Shown: positions 1-7,279 of the stretch, in pieces
Numbering within the stretch: the stretch's first letter is position 1
Layout: the number at the start of each line of letters is the position of its first letter
Assembly (NCBI GenBank): GCA_023460575.1
Contig: JAEWPQ010000237.1
Span: 1 to 14,211, forward strand
From: Bacillota bacterium
Lineage (GTDB): Bacteria > Bacillota > Clostridia > Lachnospirales > Lachnospiraceae
DNA: 14,211 nucleotides
Direction: 5' to 3'
The notes under the pieces: model-generated
Database searches by the model: none
What the model was told of the DNA's origin: nothing
The model's input: the letters and a program-made list of their open reading frames with translations, nothing else
Made by a program: the position numbers and the translations under genes

Positions 1-1253
1 GATTTTGTCTTTAAAACCTGCATTAAATTGGTAACAGCTTCATCAATCCGGATCAGTTCCAGCTCCAGTTCATTGGTTTCATTAACATTTTCAATTGGAG
101 CCGGTTTGCAGCTGTCAAGAAGCTTTACCAATTCTATCTCAACATAACCTTCAATCTGTTCAATCCTCATCTGAGGTTTTAAATTACAATCCAAAAAATC
201 CTTTCCGCGGCATCTTAAAGTCCGGACTATTTCTCCATCAGATCTGCGCTTGTATTTTCGGACCATCATTGCCCTCCCGCAGTCACCGCATTTTATCAGT
301 CCTGTCAGCCAGCTGTTGCGCGGGCCATCATTTGAGGCCACTTTCTCATTTGTGTCCAGTTTCTTCTGGCACCGGAGCCACAACTTAGAATCAATATATC
401 CAGGCCAGTTACCAATGGCGAAGGTGGCCTCCTTTGTATCCAGTGCTCCTTTTGTCACTGCTCCCTTTTTCCCCACCAGCATGCCGCCATGCTCCCCGTT
501 AAAATCTTTAAGTGGATTTATAATATTTACTCCAAGTTTTTTAAAGTACGAATAGACAGCATGATCACATTTTACACTGGCAGGATTTCTAAGCACCCGC
601 CCAACGGAACAGGGGGACCATTTTTCACTGTTTGGTCCAGGGCACTGTCTTGCTGTCATCATTCGTCCGATATCTCCCAGACTGGTAGTTGGATAAGCAT
701 AAATCTTCATAATCTCTTCCAGATTCTTTATGTTATCTTCCAGTTTCAGTGAAGAAACTTTTTGTTCTCCATGTGTGATTGCTGTATTGCTATAACCATA
801 GGGAGCTGGACCTCCCGGCCAGCGCCCCAGTTCAATCCTGTCATAATAATTGTCATAAACTCTTTTCGAAATCTGTTCCCGCTCCATCTGGGCAAATACG
901 GCCATAATAAATATCATTGCTTTTCCTATGGGTGTTGAGGTATCAAAATTTTCCGTAACGGAAATAAACTCTACCTTATATTTGCTCATATATTCCCAGG
1001 TGTTTGTAAAATCCAGAAGCGAGCGGGTAAAACGGTCAAGCTTGTAAACAAGTATTCTGTTGATCATACCTTTTTTTACATCATTTAACAATTTTAAAAA
1101 CTCCGGTCTGTGTACCACATCCTTACCAGAAAGACCCCTGTCTATGTATAATTTCGGCTCGCCAACTGCAATACTCCTGGCGAAACTCAGCTGAGTCTCA
1201 ATGGAAAGACTGTCTTTTTTATCAATTGACTGTCTTGCATAAATCGCATCCAT
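1..1253 (-). CDS. Large serine recombinase (resolvase/invertase superfamily), 3' end beyond window
   Basis: This is a site-specific DNA recombinase that would cut and rejoin DNA through a serine phosphodiester, as in excision or integration of mobile elements. 417 codons are open and the C-terminus lies outside the window. The resolvase domain is intact: IYARQS at 4-9 with catalytic Ser9, YIDRGLSG at 36-43, KLDRFTRS at 71-78, and a PIGKAM...MERE stretch at about 108-126. A recombinase domain follows at about 150-300. A zinc ribbon has C322-x2-C325 and C348-x7-C356, after which a coiled-coil-like acidic helix begins. This order is that of large serine recombinases such as the TnpX/TndX type. 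The ATG lies 9 nt after the stop of the upstream small gene, with AAGG just before it, so it is probably the last gene seen of a minus-strand operon. No frameshift is visible. Family sure; element type unknown. Confidence 0.93.
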   Translation of the reverse strand, partial: MDAIYARQSIDKKDSLSIETQLSFARSIAVGEPKLYIDRGLSGKDVVHRPEFLKLLNDVKKGMINRILVYKLDRFTRSLLDFTNTWEYMSKYKVEFISVTENFDTSTPIGKAMIFIMAVFAQMEREQISKRVYDNYYDRIELGRWPGGPAPYGYSNTAITHGEQKVSSLKLEDNIKNLEEIMKIYAYPTTSLGDIGRMMTARQCPGPNSEKWSPCSVGRVLRNPASVKCDHAVYSYFKKLGVNIINPLKDFNGEHGGMLVGKKGAVTKGALDTKEATFAIGNWPGYIDSKLWLRCQKKLDTNEKVASNDGPRNSWLTGLIKCGDCGRAMMVRKYKRRSDGEIVRTLRCRGKDFLDCNLKPQMRIEQIEGYVEIELVKLLDSCKPAPIENVNETNELELELIRIDEAVTNLMQVLKTK

Positions 1254-1262
1254 ATGCCTTAA

Positions 1263-1505
1263 TTAATTTCCCTTCTTTTCATCAACCATCTGTTCTTTTT
1301 CTATGAGAGAATAATTTTTTTCAGATTGTGATTTATGATAAAAAATTAATTGAAGCTCTTCATATATCTTCTGCACCGATTTCTCCCTGTCACAATTGCT
1401 TTTGTAATTGGGATAAATATTTTCTACTCTCATGCAGTACGATTTCACCTCGTTCATGAAATTACTTGTTTCAATATATGTCAGCTGACGATAATTAATC
1501 CACAA
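1263..1505 (-). CDS. Hypothetical 80-residue protein upstream of the recombinase
   Basis: I do not recognise this protein. It is charged and probably helical, with no membrane segment and no signal peptide. It ends in the lysine-rich tail DEKKGN. The reading frame starts with TTG at 1505, and the only possible ribosome site is a weak AGAAG. An internal ATG would give a protein of about 64 residues. The case for a real gene is position: it fills the space between the surface-protein stop (1532) and the recombinase start (1253), with gaps of 26 and 9 nt. A small accessory protein just upstream of a serine recombinase could act as a recombination directionality factor or DNA-binding partner, but nothing in the sequence proves this. 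The start codon is uncertain. Confidence 0.5.
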   Translation of the reverse strand: MWINYRQLTYIETSNFMNEVKSYCMRVENIYPNYKSNCDREKSVQKIYEELQLIFYHKSQSEKNYSLIEKEQMVDEKKGN

Positions 1506-1531
1506 GGACAGGCTTCTTTTTTAACCGGAGC

Positions 1532-2602
1532 TTATGTCAGATGCCGGATTAGTTTTTGACTTTTTTTCTTTTTGAGCAGAATCAGTATCACAATGAATAA
1601 TATCAGGAATCCAGTCAGTACAATTGTTTTTGTAAGAATGGAAATTAATATCTTTGAAGATTCCTCTCTTGTCTGGCGTTCATAAACAGCTGTTACTATT
1701 TTCTTATAAATCAAATGATCTGTCTGGTTTTCCGCCCCCTCTTCCACATATGTTCCCCGATATCCCTTAGCCTGTACAGCCGGAAATGTGACCTCCCCTC
1801 CATATATAGCCCTTATGTTTTTAACCAGCTTCCTCCCACGCGCCTGTGCGGTACGGACCAAATCTCCATTTTGTTCCTCCGGTTCTCCAGTCCATGCGAT
1901 ACTAGTTATCTCATAATAATCCAAAGGCAGATTAAGATACTTTAAAAATGCATCTGCATAATCTATAAGAGGAACTCCATTTGGTATTTCCGTATCTCCC
2001 AGTAAATATGATTTTTCCTGATAGCCTGATACCGTTATAGGAAAGGTAAAATCGTAATCCCAATAATTACTTTCTTCTACATTAGAAACTGCAGGCAATT
2101 GAACTATTTGTTCCTGGTTTAAGTCTTTATCTTTCACCCGTACCTGTGCCTGCTCAGGAATCTGGTCAATATACTCCACCCCCTTATATAAAATAGACGA
2201 TTCTGAATACTCCGTTTTTTCTTCCACAAAAATATCCAGAATCTCACTGGCAGTTAAATGATACGTCTTTCCCCCTTCTTCCACAGTTTCCTGGGGAATA
2301 TACCCTTCCGGGTTTCCCACAAAGGGCGGGGAATCAATTGTTAAAACACTGTCAGGATAAATCGTCTCTTCATAGTCTGTCCAAAGGGACATTAACTGAT
2401 ATTTGATTCCATTTTTTTCGATGATTCTCTCAAAAAGGCTACCTCCTTCATCTTCCTTATTAAAAGTCCGGAATTCTTTCTTTATTTCAACTGTTTTTTC
2501 TGAACCGTAAGAAATGATAAAGAAACCCCCTGCAAAAACAAGTAGGATCAGAAAAGCAGTGTTAATTTTAATTAAACGGTAAATCCGGATCATCAAGACC
2601 AT
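1532..2602 (-). CDS. Membrane-anchored extracytoplasmic protein of unknown function
   Basis: I do not recognise the family. The protein has 356 residues. An N-terminal hydrophobic segment at about 14-32 acts as a signal peptide or anchor. About 290 polar, acidic residues follow, with many Glu, Tyr and Pro. A C-terminal membrane segment at about 325-345 is followed at once by KKKKSQK, a classic stop-transfer. The layout predicts a domain held outside the cell membrane by one or two spans. No LPxTG sorting motif, lipobox or enzyme motif is seen. The start overlaps the ssb end: ATG at 2602 overlaps by 35 nt, and a second ATG at 2593 by 26 nt. Neither has a good ribosome site, so translation is probably coupled to ssb. 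Its place in an operon with SSB and a recombinase suggests a surface role in element transfer or host contact (inference). Confidence 0.82.
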   Translation of the reverse strand: MVLMIRIYRLIKINTAFLILLVFAGGFFIISYGSEKTVEIKKEFRTFNKEDEGGSLFERIIEKNGIKYQLMSLWTDYEETIYPDSVLTIDSPPFVGNPEGYIPQETVEEGGKTYHLTASEILDIFVEEKTEYSESSILYKGVEYIDQIPEQAQVRVKDKDLNQEQIVQLPAVSNVEESNYWDYDFTFPITVSGYQEKSYLLGDTEIPNGVPLIDYADAFLKYLNLPLDYYEITSIAWTGEPEEQNGDLVRTAQARGRKLVKNIRAIYGGEVTFPAVQAKGYRGTYVEEGAENQTDHLIYKKIVTAVYERQTREESSKILISILTKTIVLTGFLILFIVILILLKKKKSQKLIRHLT

Positions 2603-3011
2603 CAGGGATATTCATAAACCCATCTCCCACTGCGTCAGAAGGTTCCTGCCTTGAAACCGCCTGATTTCCTCCAGCAGACATGTTCTTACTGTCAGCAAAC
2701 TCCTGTTCATCAACAATGACCTCAAACGTGTATACCTTAACTCCGTCTTTATTTATGTAGCTGCCTGTTTGAACTCTTCCAGTAACCAATACTCTCATTC
2801 CCTGGTAAAAGTATTTTTCTGCAAATTCTCCAGTTTTATCAAACGAAACACAGTTAATAAAATCAGCTGTTGGCTCATTGCTATCCTGATTTTTACGCCC
2901 TCTGCGATCAACGGCCAGTGTATATCTGGCAATTGCCATTGTACGTTCTCCTTGTGAATATCTCACTTCCGGGTCTCTGGTTAATCTTCCCATTAGAATT
3001 ACTCGATTCAT
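2568..3011 (-). CDS. ssb: Single-stranded DNA-binding protein
   Basis: This protein coats single-stranded DNA during replication, recombination or conjugative transfer. It has 147 residues. An OB-fold at about 1-105 opens with MNRVILMGRLTRDPEVRYS and carries ADFINCVSFDKTGEFAEKYF and GMRVLVTGRVQTGSY, all typical of bacterial SSB. A short flexible linker leads to an acidic tip, DDPDLPFN. The ATG at 3011 is chosen because GGAGG sits 5 nt upstream. The in-frame ATG at 3023 overlaps that ribosome site and would add only MEEN. The tip ends in Asn after the usual terminal Pro-Phe, which is unusual because the terminal Phe normally docks into SSB partners. The gene follows the 54-residue peptide by 26 nt and overlaps the next gene. 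Sitting beside a recombinase rather than rpsF and rpsR, it is probably an element-borne second SSB. Confidence 0.95.
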   Translation of the reverse strand: MNRVILMGRLTRDPEVRYSQGERTMAIARYTLAVDRRGRKNQDSNEPTADFINCVSFDKTGEFAEKYFYQGMRVLVTGRVQTGSYINKDGVKVYTFEVIVDEQEFADSKNMSAGGNQAVSRQEPSDAVGDGFMNIPDGLDDPDLPFN

Positions 3012-3037
3012 ATTTTCCTCCATTCTTCCTTATTGCC

Positions 3038-3202
3038 TTAAGCATCCCGCTTTTTCTTTTGATGCATTTGACCATTGACTTTTCCAGTCCTCTTCTTTGG
3101 CCTTAAAACAGCAATACAAAATATTAGTGTCACACCCAAAACTACAGCTGATGCATAAATAAAACCAATTATTAAATATGGAACCATCATGGTGATCAAC
3201 AT
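3038..3202 (-). CDS. Small single-span membrane peptide (54 residues)
   Basis: A short gene with good signals: AGGAAGGG at 3217-3210, a 7-nt spacer, an ATG at 3202, and a TAA that ends 26 nt before ssb. The product begins MLITMMVPYLIIGFIYASAV. It has one hydrophobic segment at about residues 7-33, then a very basic tail rich in Lys and Arg (RPKKRTG, HQKKKRD). The positive-inside rule places that tail in the cytoplasm. No known family is recognised. It is probably the first gene of the ssb-recombinase operon. It could be a regulator or membrane tether of a larger complex, a small toxin-like peptide, or an assembly factor; nothing here decides between them. A 15-codon frame ending in TGATG overlaps its start codon and could couple translation. 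Confidence 0.65.
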   Translation of the reverse strand: MLITMMVPYLIIGFIYASAVVLGVTLIFCIAVLRPKKRTGKVNGQMHQKKKRDA

Positions 3203-3270
3203 CACTTAACCCTTCCTGATCGCCATATAAACCAATTTTTCATATTCATTTCAAATATTCATCATCCTTT

Positions 3271-3306
3271 CTGGTCTCCCTGTCAGACTATCAACCGTCT
3301 GACCAG
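3271..3306 (-). repeat. Inverted repeat in the leader of the minus-strand operon
   Basis: Inner arms TCAGAC (3283-3288) and GTCTGA (3297-3302) are separated by 8 nt. Directly outside on the right is CCAG (3303-3306), and 8 nt outside the left arm is CTGG (3271-3274), so a longer stem with one bulge can form. It lies about 70-100 nt upstream of the 54-residue peptide gene. There is no T-run after it, so it is not a standard terminator. It could be a leader RNA hairpin or a protein-binding site. Confidence 0.4.
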
Positions 3307-3451
3307 CTCCGGCCGCTCATTGTATCAACTGTTACTGCTTAAATCATTATGCCTTCTTCATTTCATTGACTGGTCTGACACCTCCTCTCAAAAAAATGCA
3401 GCAAAAAAACTGGTAACTGGAATTTGCCTTATTCCGGTATAATTGGAGAAG

Positions 3452-3469
3452 TTTGCTGATATTAGCAAA
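3452..3469. promoter_or_regulatory. Near-perfect 18-bp palindrome, possible operator
   Basis: TTTGCTGATATTAGCAAA reads almost the same on both strands: arms TTTGCT and AGCAAA with ATAT at the centre, and only the G/T pair flanking ATAT mismatched. It lies in the AT-rich middle of the divergent region, 306 nt from the regulator start and 250 nt from the membrane peptide start. Size and symmetry fit a dimeric helix-turn-helix binding site, but no bound protein can be named from sequence. Confidence 0.35.
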
Positions 3470-3727
3470 GAATGATCCAAAAAAGTTTTATTATGGAAAA
3501 AAAGAAAATAACTGAAAAAATAAAAGTGTAATAAGATAATATTGAAAAAGCAAAAATGTGTAGGGGGTAAAAATTTTAATAAAATGGAATTTAAAACAGA
3601 TAATGCAATTATAGAAATGAATTTAGATTTAAGCAATACCTATTCTATCAGATATATTACATTTAGTAAAGCCCTTTTGCGAATTAAGTCTAACTGACAT
3701 ATTTCTATCATTATAATATTCTATATA

Positions 3728-3736
3728 TGTTATAAT
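3728..3736 (+). promoter_or_regulatory. Extended -10 promoter for the LAL regulator
   Basis: TGTTATAAT at 3728-3736 matches the extended -10 form TGnTATAAT exactly. No good -35 hexamer is found 17 nt upstream, as is usual for extended -10 promoters. Transcription would begin near 3743 and give a leader of about 32 nt before the ATG at 3775. A second TATAAT at 3712-3717 has no TG element and no good -35 hexamer. Confidence 0.55.
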
Positions 3737-3774
3737 CTGTGATGACAAGACATTTATCAGGCAAGGAGAATATT

Positions 3775-6438
3775 ATGGGTAATCATATGGATCTTCTGGA
3801 AACCAAATTCAGCATCAATCATATTTACCGACAAAAAGCCATAGCAAGAGAGAATCTTTTCCGCATACTGGACGACTCAGTATATACCAGACTCACATAT
3901 ATAAATGCACCGGCCGGATTTGGAAAAACAACTTTGTTAAGTTCCTGGATTACAATGCATAAAAAAAGATCAATAACTGCCGCATGTATCACACTGGAAT
4001 CAGATGACAATGAAGAGAACAGATTTTGGATTTATTTTATTTCAGCAATCAAATCAGTAATACCAGACATCGGCGAAAAGTCGTTAAATCTATTAAATAC
4101 GTCCAGAATCGGCGGTATAGAAACAATCATTACGGTACTGATCAATGAGATACTGGAGAACAGGAAAAAATTCCTTTATATAATTGAAGATCTGCATGTA
4201 ATAAAAAACACGCAGATTCTGAACGGGTTGAAATTTTTTATTAATCACATGCCTTGTAATATACATCTGATTATTACCAGCCGGCTCCGCATAATGTCCC
4301 AGCTATCAGGAATAAAGCACCTCAATAGTATCATTGAAATCGGGGTGGAGGAACTGAAATTCACCAAAAACGAAACAGCTGCTTATATAAATGAAATCAT
4401 GGAGTTAAAGGTTGCACAAGACCAGTTAATCCGACTGTATGAATTAACAGAAGGCTGGCCCGTGGGGCTTCAGATTGTTGCATTATTCTGTAAACGTAAG
4501 GGCATAGAATCAATGTATGATAAACAGGTAGTGTTGCTTCAGTCAAATTTCGCTGATTATTTCATGGAAGACATCTTAAATAGCCAGACACCCCTCGTTT
4601 ATGAGTTTCTGCTAAAGACATCGCTGTTAAATGCGTTTTCCTGCGAGCTGTGCCAGGCTGTGACTGATATGGAAAATTGTAATGAGCTGTTAAAACAGGT
4701 GCTTGAGATGAATCTCTTTATCTCCTGTTTGGATCAAAAGTATCAGTGGTATCGATATCATAGTCTTTTTGCCGCTTTTCTAAGAAAGAAAGCAAAAGAA
4801 AATCAGCCTGAATTAGTAAAAGATATATATTGGAAGGCGGGACAGTGGTACGAAATAAAAGGATATGCGCAGGAAGCCTGCACCTGTTATCTGAAGGCGG
4901 AAAGTTATGAGAAGGCAATCCTTTTAATTGAACAGTTCAGCAGTCCTCTTATTTATCAGGGGCAGTTTACAGTAATTGAAAAATGGATAGAATCTGTACC
5001 GGCCCAATATGTATCTGGTAATATACGGCTGATGCTGGATTATGTATGGATTTATTTATCCAGGCATAAAGTCAGTGATGCCAGTTATTATATAGAACTG
5101 ATTGAAAAAGAATCTGAAGATGCAGCACTGCCGTTAGCCGTTAAAGGGGAATTTCTTATTGCAAAAGCATTTATCAAAATGAATCATTTGGAAGAAAGTA
5201 TTTTGCTGTTAAAAAACGCCATGGCGCTGGTGGATCCGTTTAACCCCAATTATGCAGCAGCATTAATGAGTATTGCTACTACATACATTGTTCATGGTGA
5301 TGTTCCGGAGGCAGAAGAATATTACTCAAAAGCACTTACAGCCAGTATTAAAATTGAAAATCTGTATTCAGCCGCTTATTCATGGGGAGGGCTTGGTATG
5401 ATGTTGACCTGCCAGGGCAGATTCAGAGAAGCAGAAACACTATATCAGGAAGCGGAAAATTATTTAAAAGAAAAAGGCGGAAATTCCATTCCATTATTAG
5501 GAATTGTTTTTTCCGGGTTATCAGAAATATTTTATCTGAAAAACGATATAGAACATGCTTCTGAGTATTCAGATAAGGCAATAGAAATGTTTGAACAAGG
5601 CGGTATTTTTGATATAAAAAATAATTGCTATGTAATAAAAGCCAGGTCATTGTTAGCCAAAGGCAGTAACCGCAGAGCAATTGAAGTAATTAATAAAGCA
5701 TTGATTCTGTCAGAAAAAGAAAACACTTATGGCTTTAAAAGACATATTGAATACTGCAGGGCAAGAATTTATCTGGATATGGGTGAATTAGAGAATGCAG
5801 AAGATTTTATTGAACAATATCATTTATCCCATACGGATCATTTAGAAAAATATAATCTGCATGATTATGTCCTGCTGGCAGAAGTACTGGTTAAAAGAAA
5901 AGAATATATTAATGCCCTTCTTTGTATTGATGAAATATTGAAACTGGACAGTATTGGCGGACTTTATGAAATGCATTTAGAAATACTAAAATCAGACGCA
6001 TTGCAAAGTATATCGAAACCAGAAGCTGCTTTTGCGGAGTTACATAAGGCACTGCTCAAATGCTCGAATGAAAATTATTTGAGATTACTGATCAATTATG
6101 GATCCAGAATGAAATCTATGCTTAATGTATTTCTGACAACGGAAAATACTCTTTCTGACAATCGGAGCATAATGTATGCCAAAGACATTCTAAAATTTTT
6201 TGATGATAAAACTCATAAAACATTCAAAGAAAATTCACTTCTGACCAAAAGAGAACTGGAGGTATTAAAACTGATCAGTGACGGTGCAAGTAATGAAGAA
6301 ATCGCACAATCATTATATATCTCAATCAGTACGGTGAAAAGTCATATCCTGAATCTGTTTACCAAACTGGAAGTGAATAGCCGCTCGAAAGCAGTGGTCG
6401 AAGCAGAAAAAAGAGGTATAATTCATACTATTTATTGA
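3775..6438 (+). CDS. MalT-like LuxR-family (LAL) ATP-dependent transcriptional regulator
   Basis: A large ligand-responsive STAND-type activator of 887 residues, the family's usual size (about 850-950). The N-terminal NTPase domain has a Walker A loop, APAGFGKTT, at about 45-53, a Walker B-like FLYIIEDLH at about 136-144 and LIITSR at about 165-170. A winged-helix region and a long helical stretch of TPR-like repeats (about 340-790) follow; such repeats bind the inducer in MalT. The C-terminus at about 823-887 is a LuxR helix-turn-helix with LTKRELEVLKLISDG, SNEEIA and ISTVKSHI. The ATG at 3775 follows AAGGAG by 7 nt; earlier in-frame GTG and ATG codons at 3739 and 3742 lack a ribosome site and lie at the predicted transcript start. 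The flavoprotein gene follows 61 nt later on the same strand and is the obvious regulatory target. The inducer is unknown. Confidence 0.93.
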   Translation: MGNHMDLLETKFSINHIYRQKAIARENLFRILDDSVYTRLTYINAPAGFGKTTLLSSWITMHKKRSITAACITLESDDNEENRFWIYFISAIKSVIPDIGEKSLNLLNTSRIGGIETIITVLINEILENRKKFLYIIEDLHVIKNTQILNGLKFFINHMPCNIHLIITSRLRIMSQLSGIKHLNSIIEIGVEELKFTKNETAAYINEIMELKVAQDQLIRLYELTEGWPVGLQIVALFCKRKGIESMYDKQVVLLQSNFADYFMEDILNSQTPLVYEFLLKTSLLNAFSCELCQAVTDMENCNELLKQVLEMNLFISCLDQKYQWYRYHSLFAAFLRKKAKENQPELVKDIYWKAGQWYEIKGYAQEACTCYLKAESYEKAILLIEQFSSPLIYQGQFTVIEKWIESVPAQYVSGNIRLMLDYVWIYLSRHKVSDASYYIELIEKESEDAALPLAVKGEFLIAKAFIKMNHLEESILLLKNAMALVDPFNPNYAAALMSIATTYIVHGDVPEAEEYYSKALTASIKIENLYSAAYSWGGLGMMLTCQGRFREAETLYQEAENYLKEKGGNSIPLLGIVFSGLSEIFYLKNDIEHASEYSDKAIEMFEQGGIFDIKNNCYVIKARSLLAKGSNRRAIEVINKALILSEKENTYGFKRHIEYCRARIYLDMGELENAEDFIEQYHLSHTDHLEKYNLHDYVLLAEVLVKRKEYINALLCIDEILKLDSIGGLYEMHLEILKSDALQSISKPEAAFAELHKALLKCSNENYLRLLINYGSRMKSMLNVFLTTENTLSDNRSIMYAKDILKFFDDKTHKTFKENSLLTKRELEVLKLISDGASNEEIAQSLYISISTVKSHILNLFTKLEVNSRSKAVVEAEKRGIIHTIY

Positions 6439-6455
6439 TTTATTCAGCTCCAGAA

Positions 6456-6476
6456 TGTTGTATCATGGATGCAACA
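6456..6476. promoter_or_regulatory. Dyad between regulator and flavoprotein genes, possible operator or hairpin
   Basis: The arms TGTTGTATC (6456-6464) and GATGCAACA (6468-6476) are 9 bp each and complementary except for one position that can form a G-U pair in RNA. The spacer is ATG. Just upstream, TTGATT (6435-6440) followed 17-18 nt later by TTGTAT or TGTATC resembles a weak sigma-A promoter, and its -10 overlaps the left arm. The site ends about 12 nt before the GGAGGAG ribosome site of the flavoprotein gene. It has no T-run, so it is not a terminator. It could be the binding site of the upstream regulator. Confidence 0.4.
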
Positions 6477-6499
6477 ATAAATATTTTGGAGGAGAAATC

Positions 6500-7279
6500 A
6501 TGAAAATTACAGCAATTATTGGAAGTCCCAGAAAAAATGGTGATTGTTTCAAAACAATTGAAATGATAGAAAAAAGCTTTAACAGGATCAGTGAAACACA
6601 GGTGGAATATGTATTTCTAAGGGATTTTGATTTGGGATTTTGCAAAAGCTGTCTCTTATGTTATGCAAAAGGCGAACAGTTCTGCCCCCATATCCAGGTT
6701 ACCGGTTTATTACTTGAAAAAATGATGGAGTGCGATATTGTAATTTTTGCCTGTCCGGTTTATGAACAGCATGTAACTGCATTAATGAAGAATTTTTATG
6801 ATAATTTTTCCTTTCTGTTTCATAGACCGCGTTTTTTTGGCAAAAAGGCGATTCTCCTATCTTCAACTGGAGGCTCTGGTTTAAAAGAGACACTGAACTA
6901 TATGAAAATGGCGGCTATCGGCTGGGGATTCGATATTGCCGGTATGGTTGGCGTTTGCGGGTCTTCATTATCATCAGATGAGAAATATAAAACGGACGTT
7001 CAGATTAGAATTGATAAGCTGGTGGATAAAATATACAAAAACAGAAAAACAGGCCAGCCTTCCTTATATCAACTGGCAATGTTCCGTGCAATGCAGTGTA
7101 AAGCTATGAAGTCAGCACAAAAGAAAAACATCGAATATAATTACTGGCTGGAACGCGGCTGGTTAGAAAAAAACTACTATACCAGTCAAAAAATAGGGAT
7201 TGCTAAAAGAATTTACTCTGATTTTCTAAAACATATAATGAGAAAAATGATGAATGGCAAAAATATAATAATTAACTAA
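6500..7279 (+). CDS. Flavodoxin-fold NAD(P)H-dependent oxidoreductase with Fe-S cysteine motif
   Basis: A 259-residue cytoplasmic redox protein of the NADPH-dependent FMN reductase / iron-sulfur flavoprotein group. GSPRKNG at 8-14 is the FMN phosphate loop. Cysteines at 48, 51, 54 and 62 form C-x2-C-x2-C-x7-C, the compact motif that holds a [4Fe-4S] cluster in the Isf family. PVYEQHVTALMKNFYD at 86-101 and STGGSG at 122-127 are further flavin-site segments. A C-terminal extension (about 185-259) is rich in aromatic and basic residues. The ATG at 6500 is preceded by GGAGGAG; an earlier ATG at 6455 lies inside the dyad and lacks a ribosome site. It sits directly downstream of the LAL regulator and is probably inducible by it. 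The physiological substrate (quinone, xenobiotic or other electron acceptor) cannot be read from sequence. Its stop overlaps the convergent deacetylase stop. Confidence 0.88.
   Translation: MKITAIIGSPRKNGDCFKTIEMIEKSFNRISETQVEYVFLRDFDLGFCKSCLLCYAKGEQFCPHIQVTGLLLEKMMECDIVIFACPVYEQHVTALMKNFYDNFSFLFHRPRFFGKKAILLSSTGGSGLKETLNYMKMAAIGWGFDIAGMVGVCGSSLSSDEKYKTDVQIRIDKLVDKIYKNRKTGQPSLYQLAMFRAMQCKAMKSAQKKNIEYNYWLERGWLEKNYYTSQKIGIAKRIYSDFLKHIMRKMMNGKNIIIN

Larger units (their letters stand above)
3203..3774. other. Divergent intergenic region between the ssb operon and the LAL regulator
   Basis: About 570 bases without a convincing protein gene. The part nearest the minus-strand operon (3203-3400) holds an inverted repeat at 3271-3306. 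It also has an AGGAGG-like sequence near 3383-3388 (minus strand) that is followed only by frames of a few codons. The middle (3400-3660) is strongly AT-rich with A-tracts and one palindrome at 3452-3469. The right end carries the extended -10 element of the regulator. For the minus-strand operon I found only a weak promoter candidate (TTTTCA, 17 nt, CATAAT, with the -10 at 3495-3490), so its start point is open. No tRNA, CRISPR or tandem repeat was seen. Confidence 0.6.

Noticed and set aside
95..752. Three overlapping plus-strand frames of 87-101 codons
   Set aside because: They are antisense to the well-supported serine recombinase, lack ribosome sites and have no recognisable domains.
3388..3636. 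Minus-strand frame of 82 codons with a hydrophobic, Phe-rich product
   Set aside because: It lies in very AT-rich spacer DNA, has no ribosome site, and its composition is what random T-rich sequence gives. I see no family features.
3739..3774. Upstream GTG and ATG starts for the LAL regulator
   Set aside because: They would place the start codon at or before the predicted transcription start and have no ribosome site, whereas the ATG at 3775 follows AAGGAG.
7276..7279. Sequencing error as the cause of the short deacetylase
   Set aside because: The sequence beyond the stop is fully taken up by the plus-strand flavoprotein gene, and no other frame nearby continues the NodB domain, so a simple frameshift cannot restore it.
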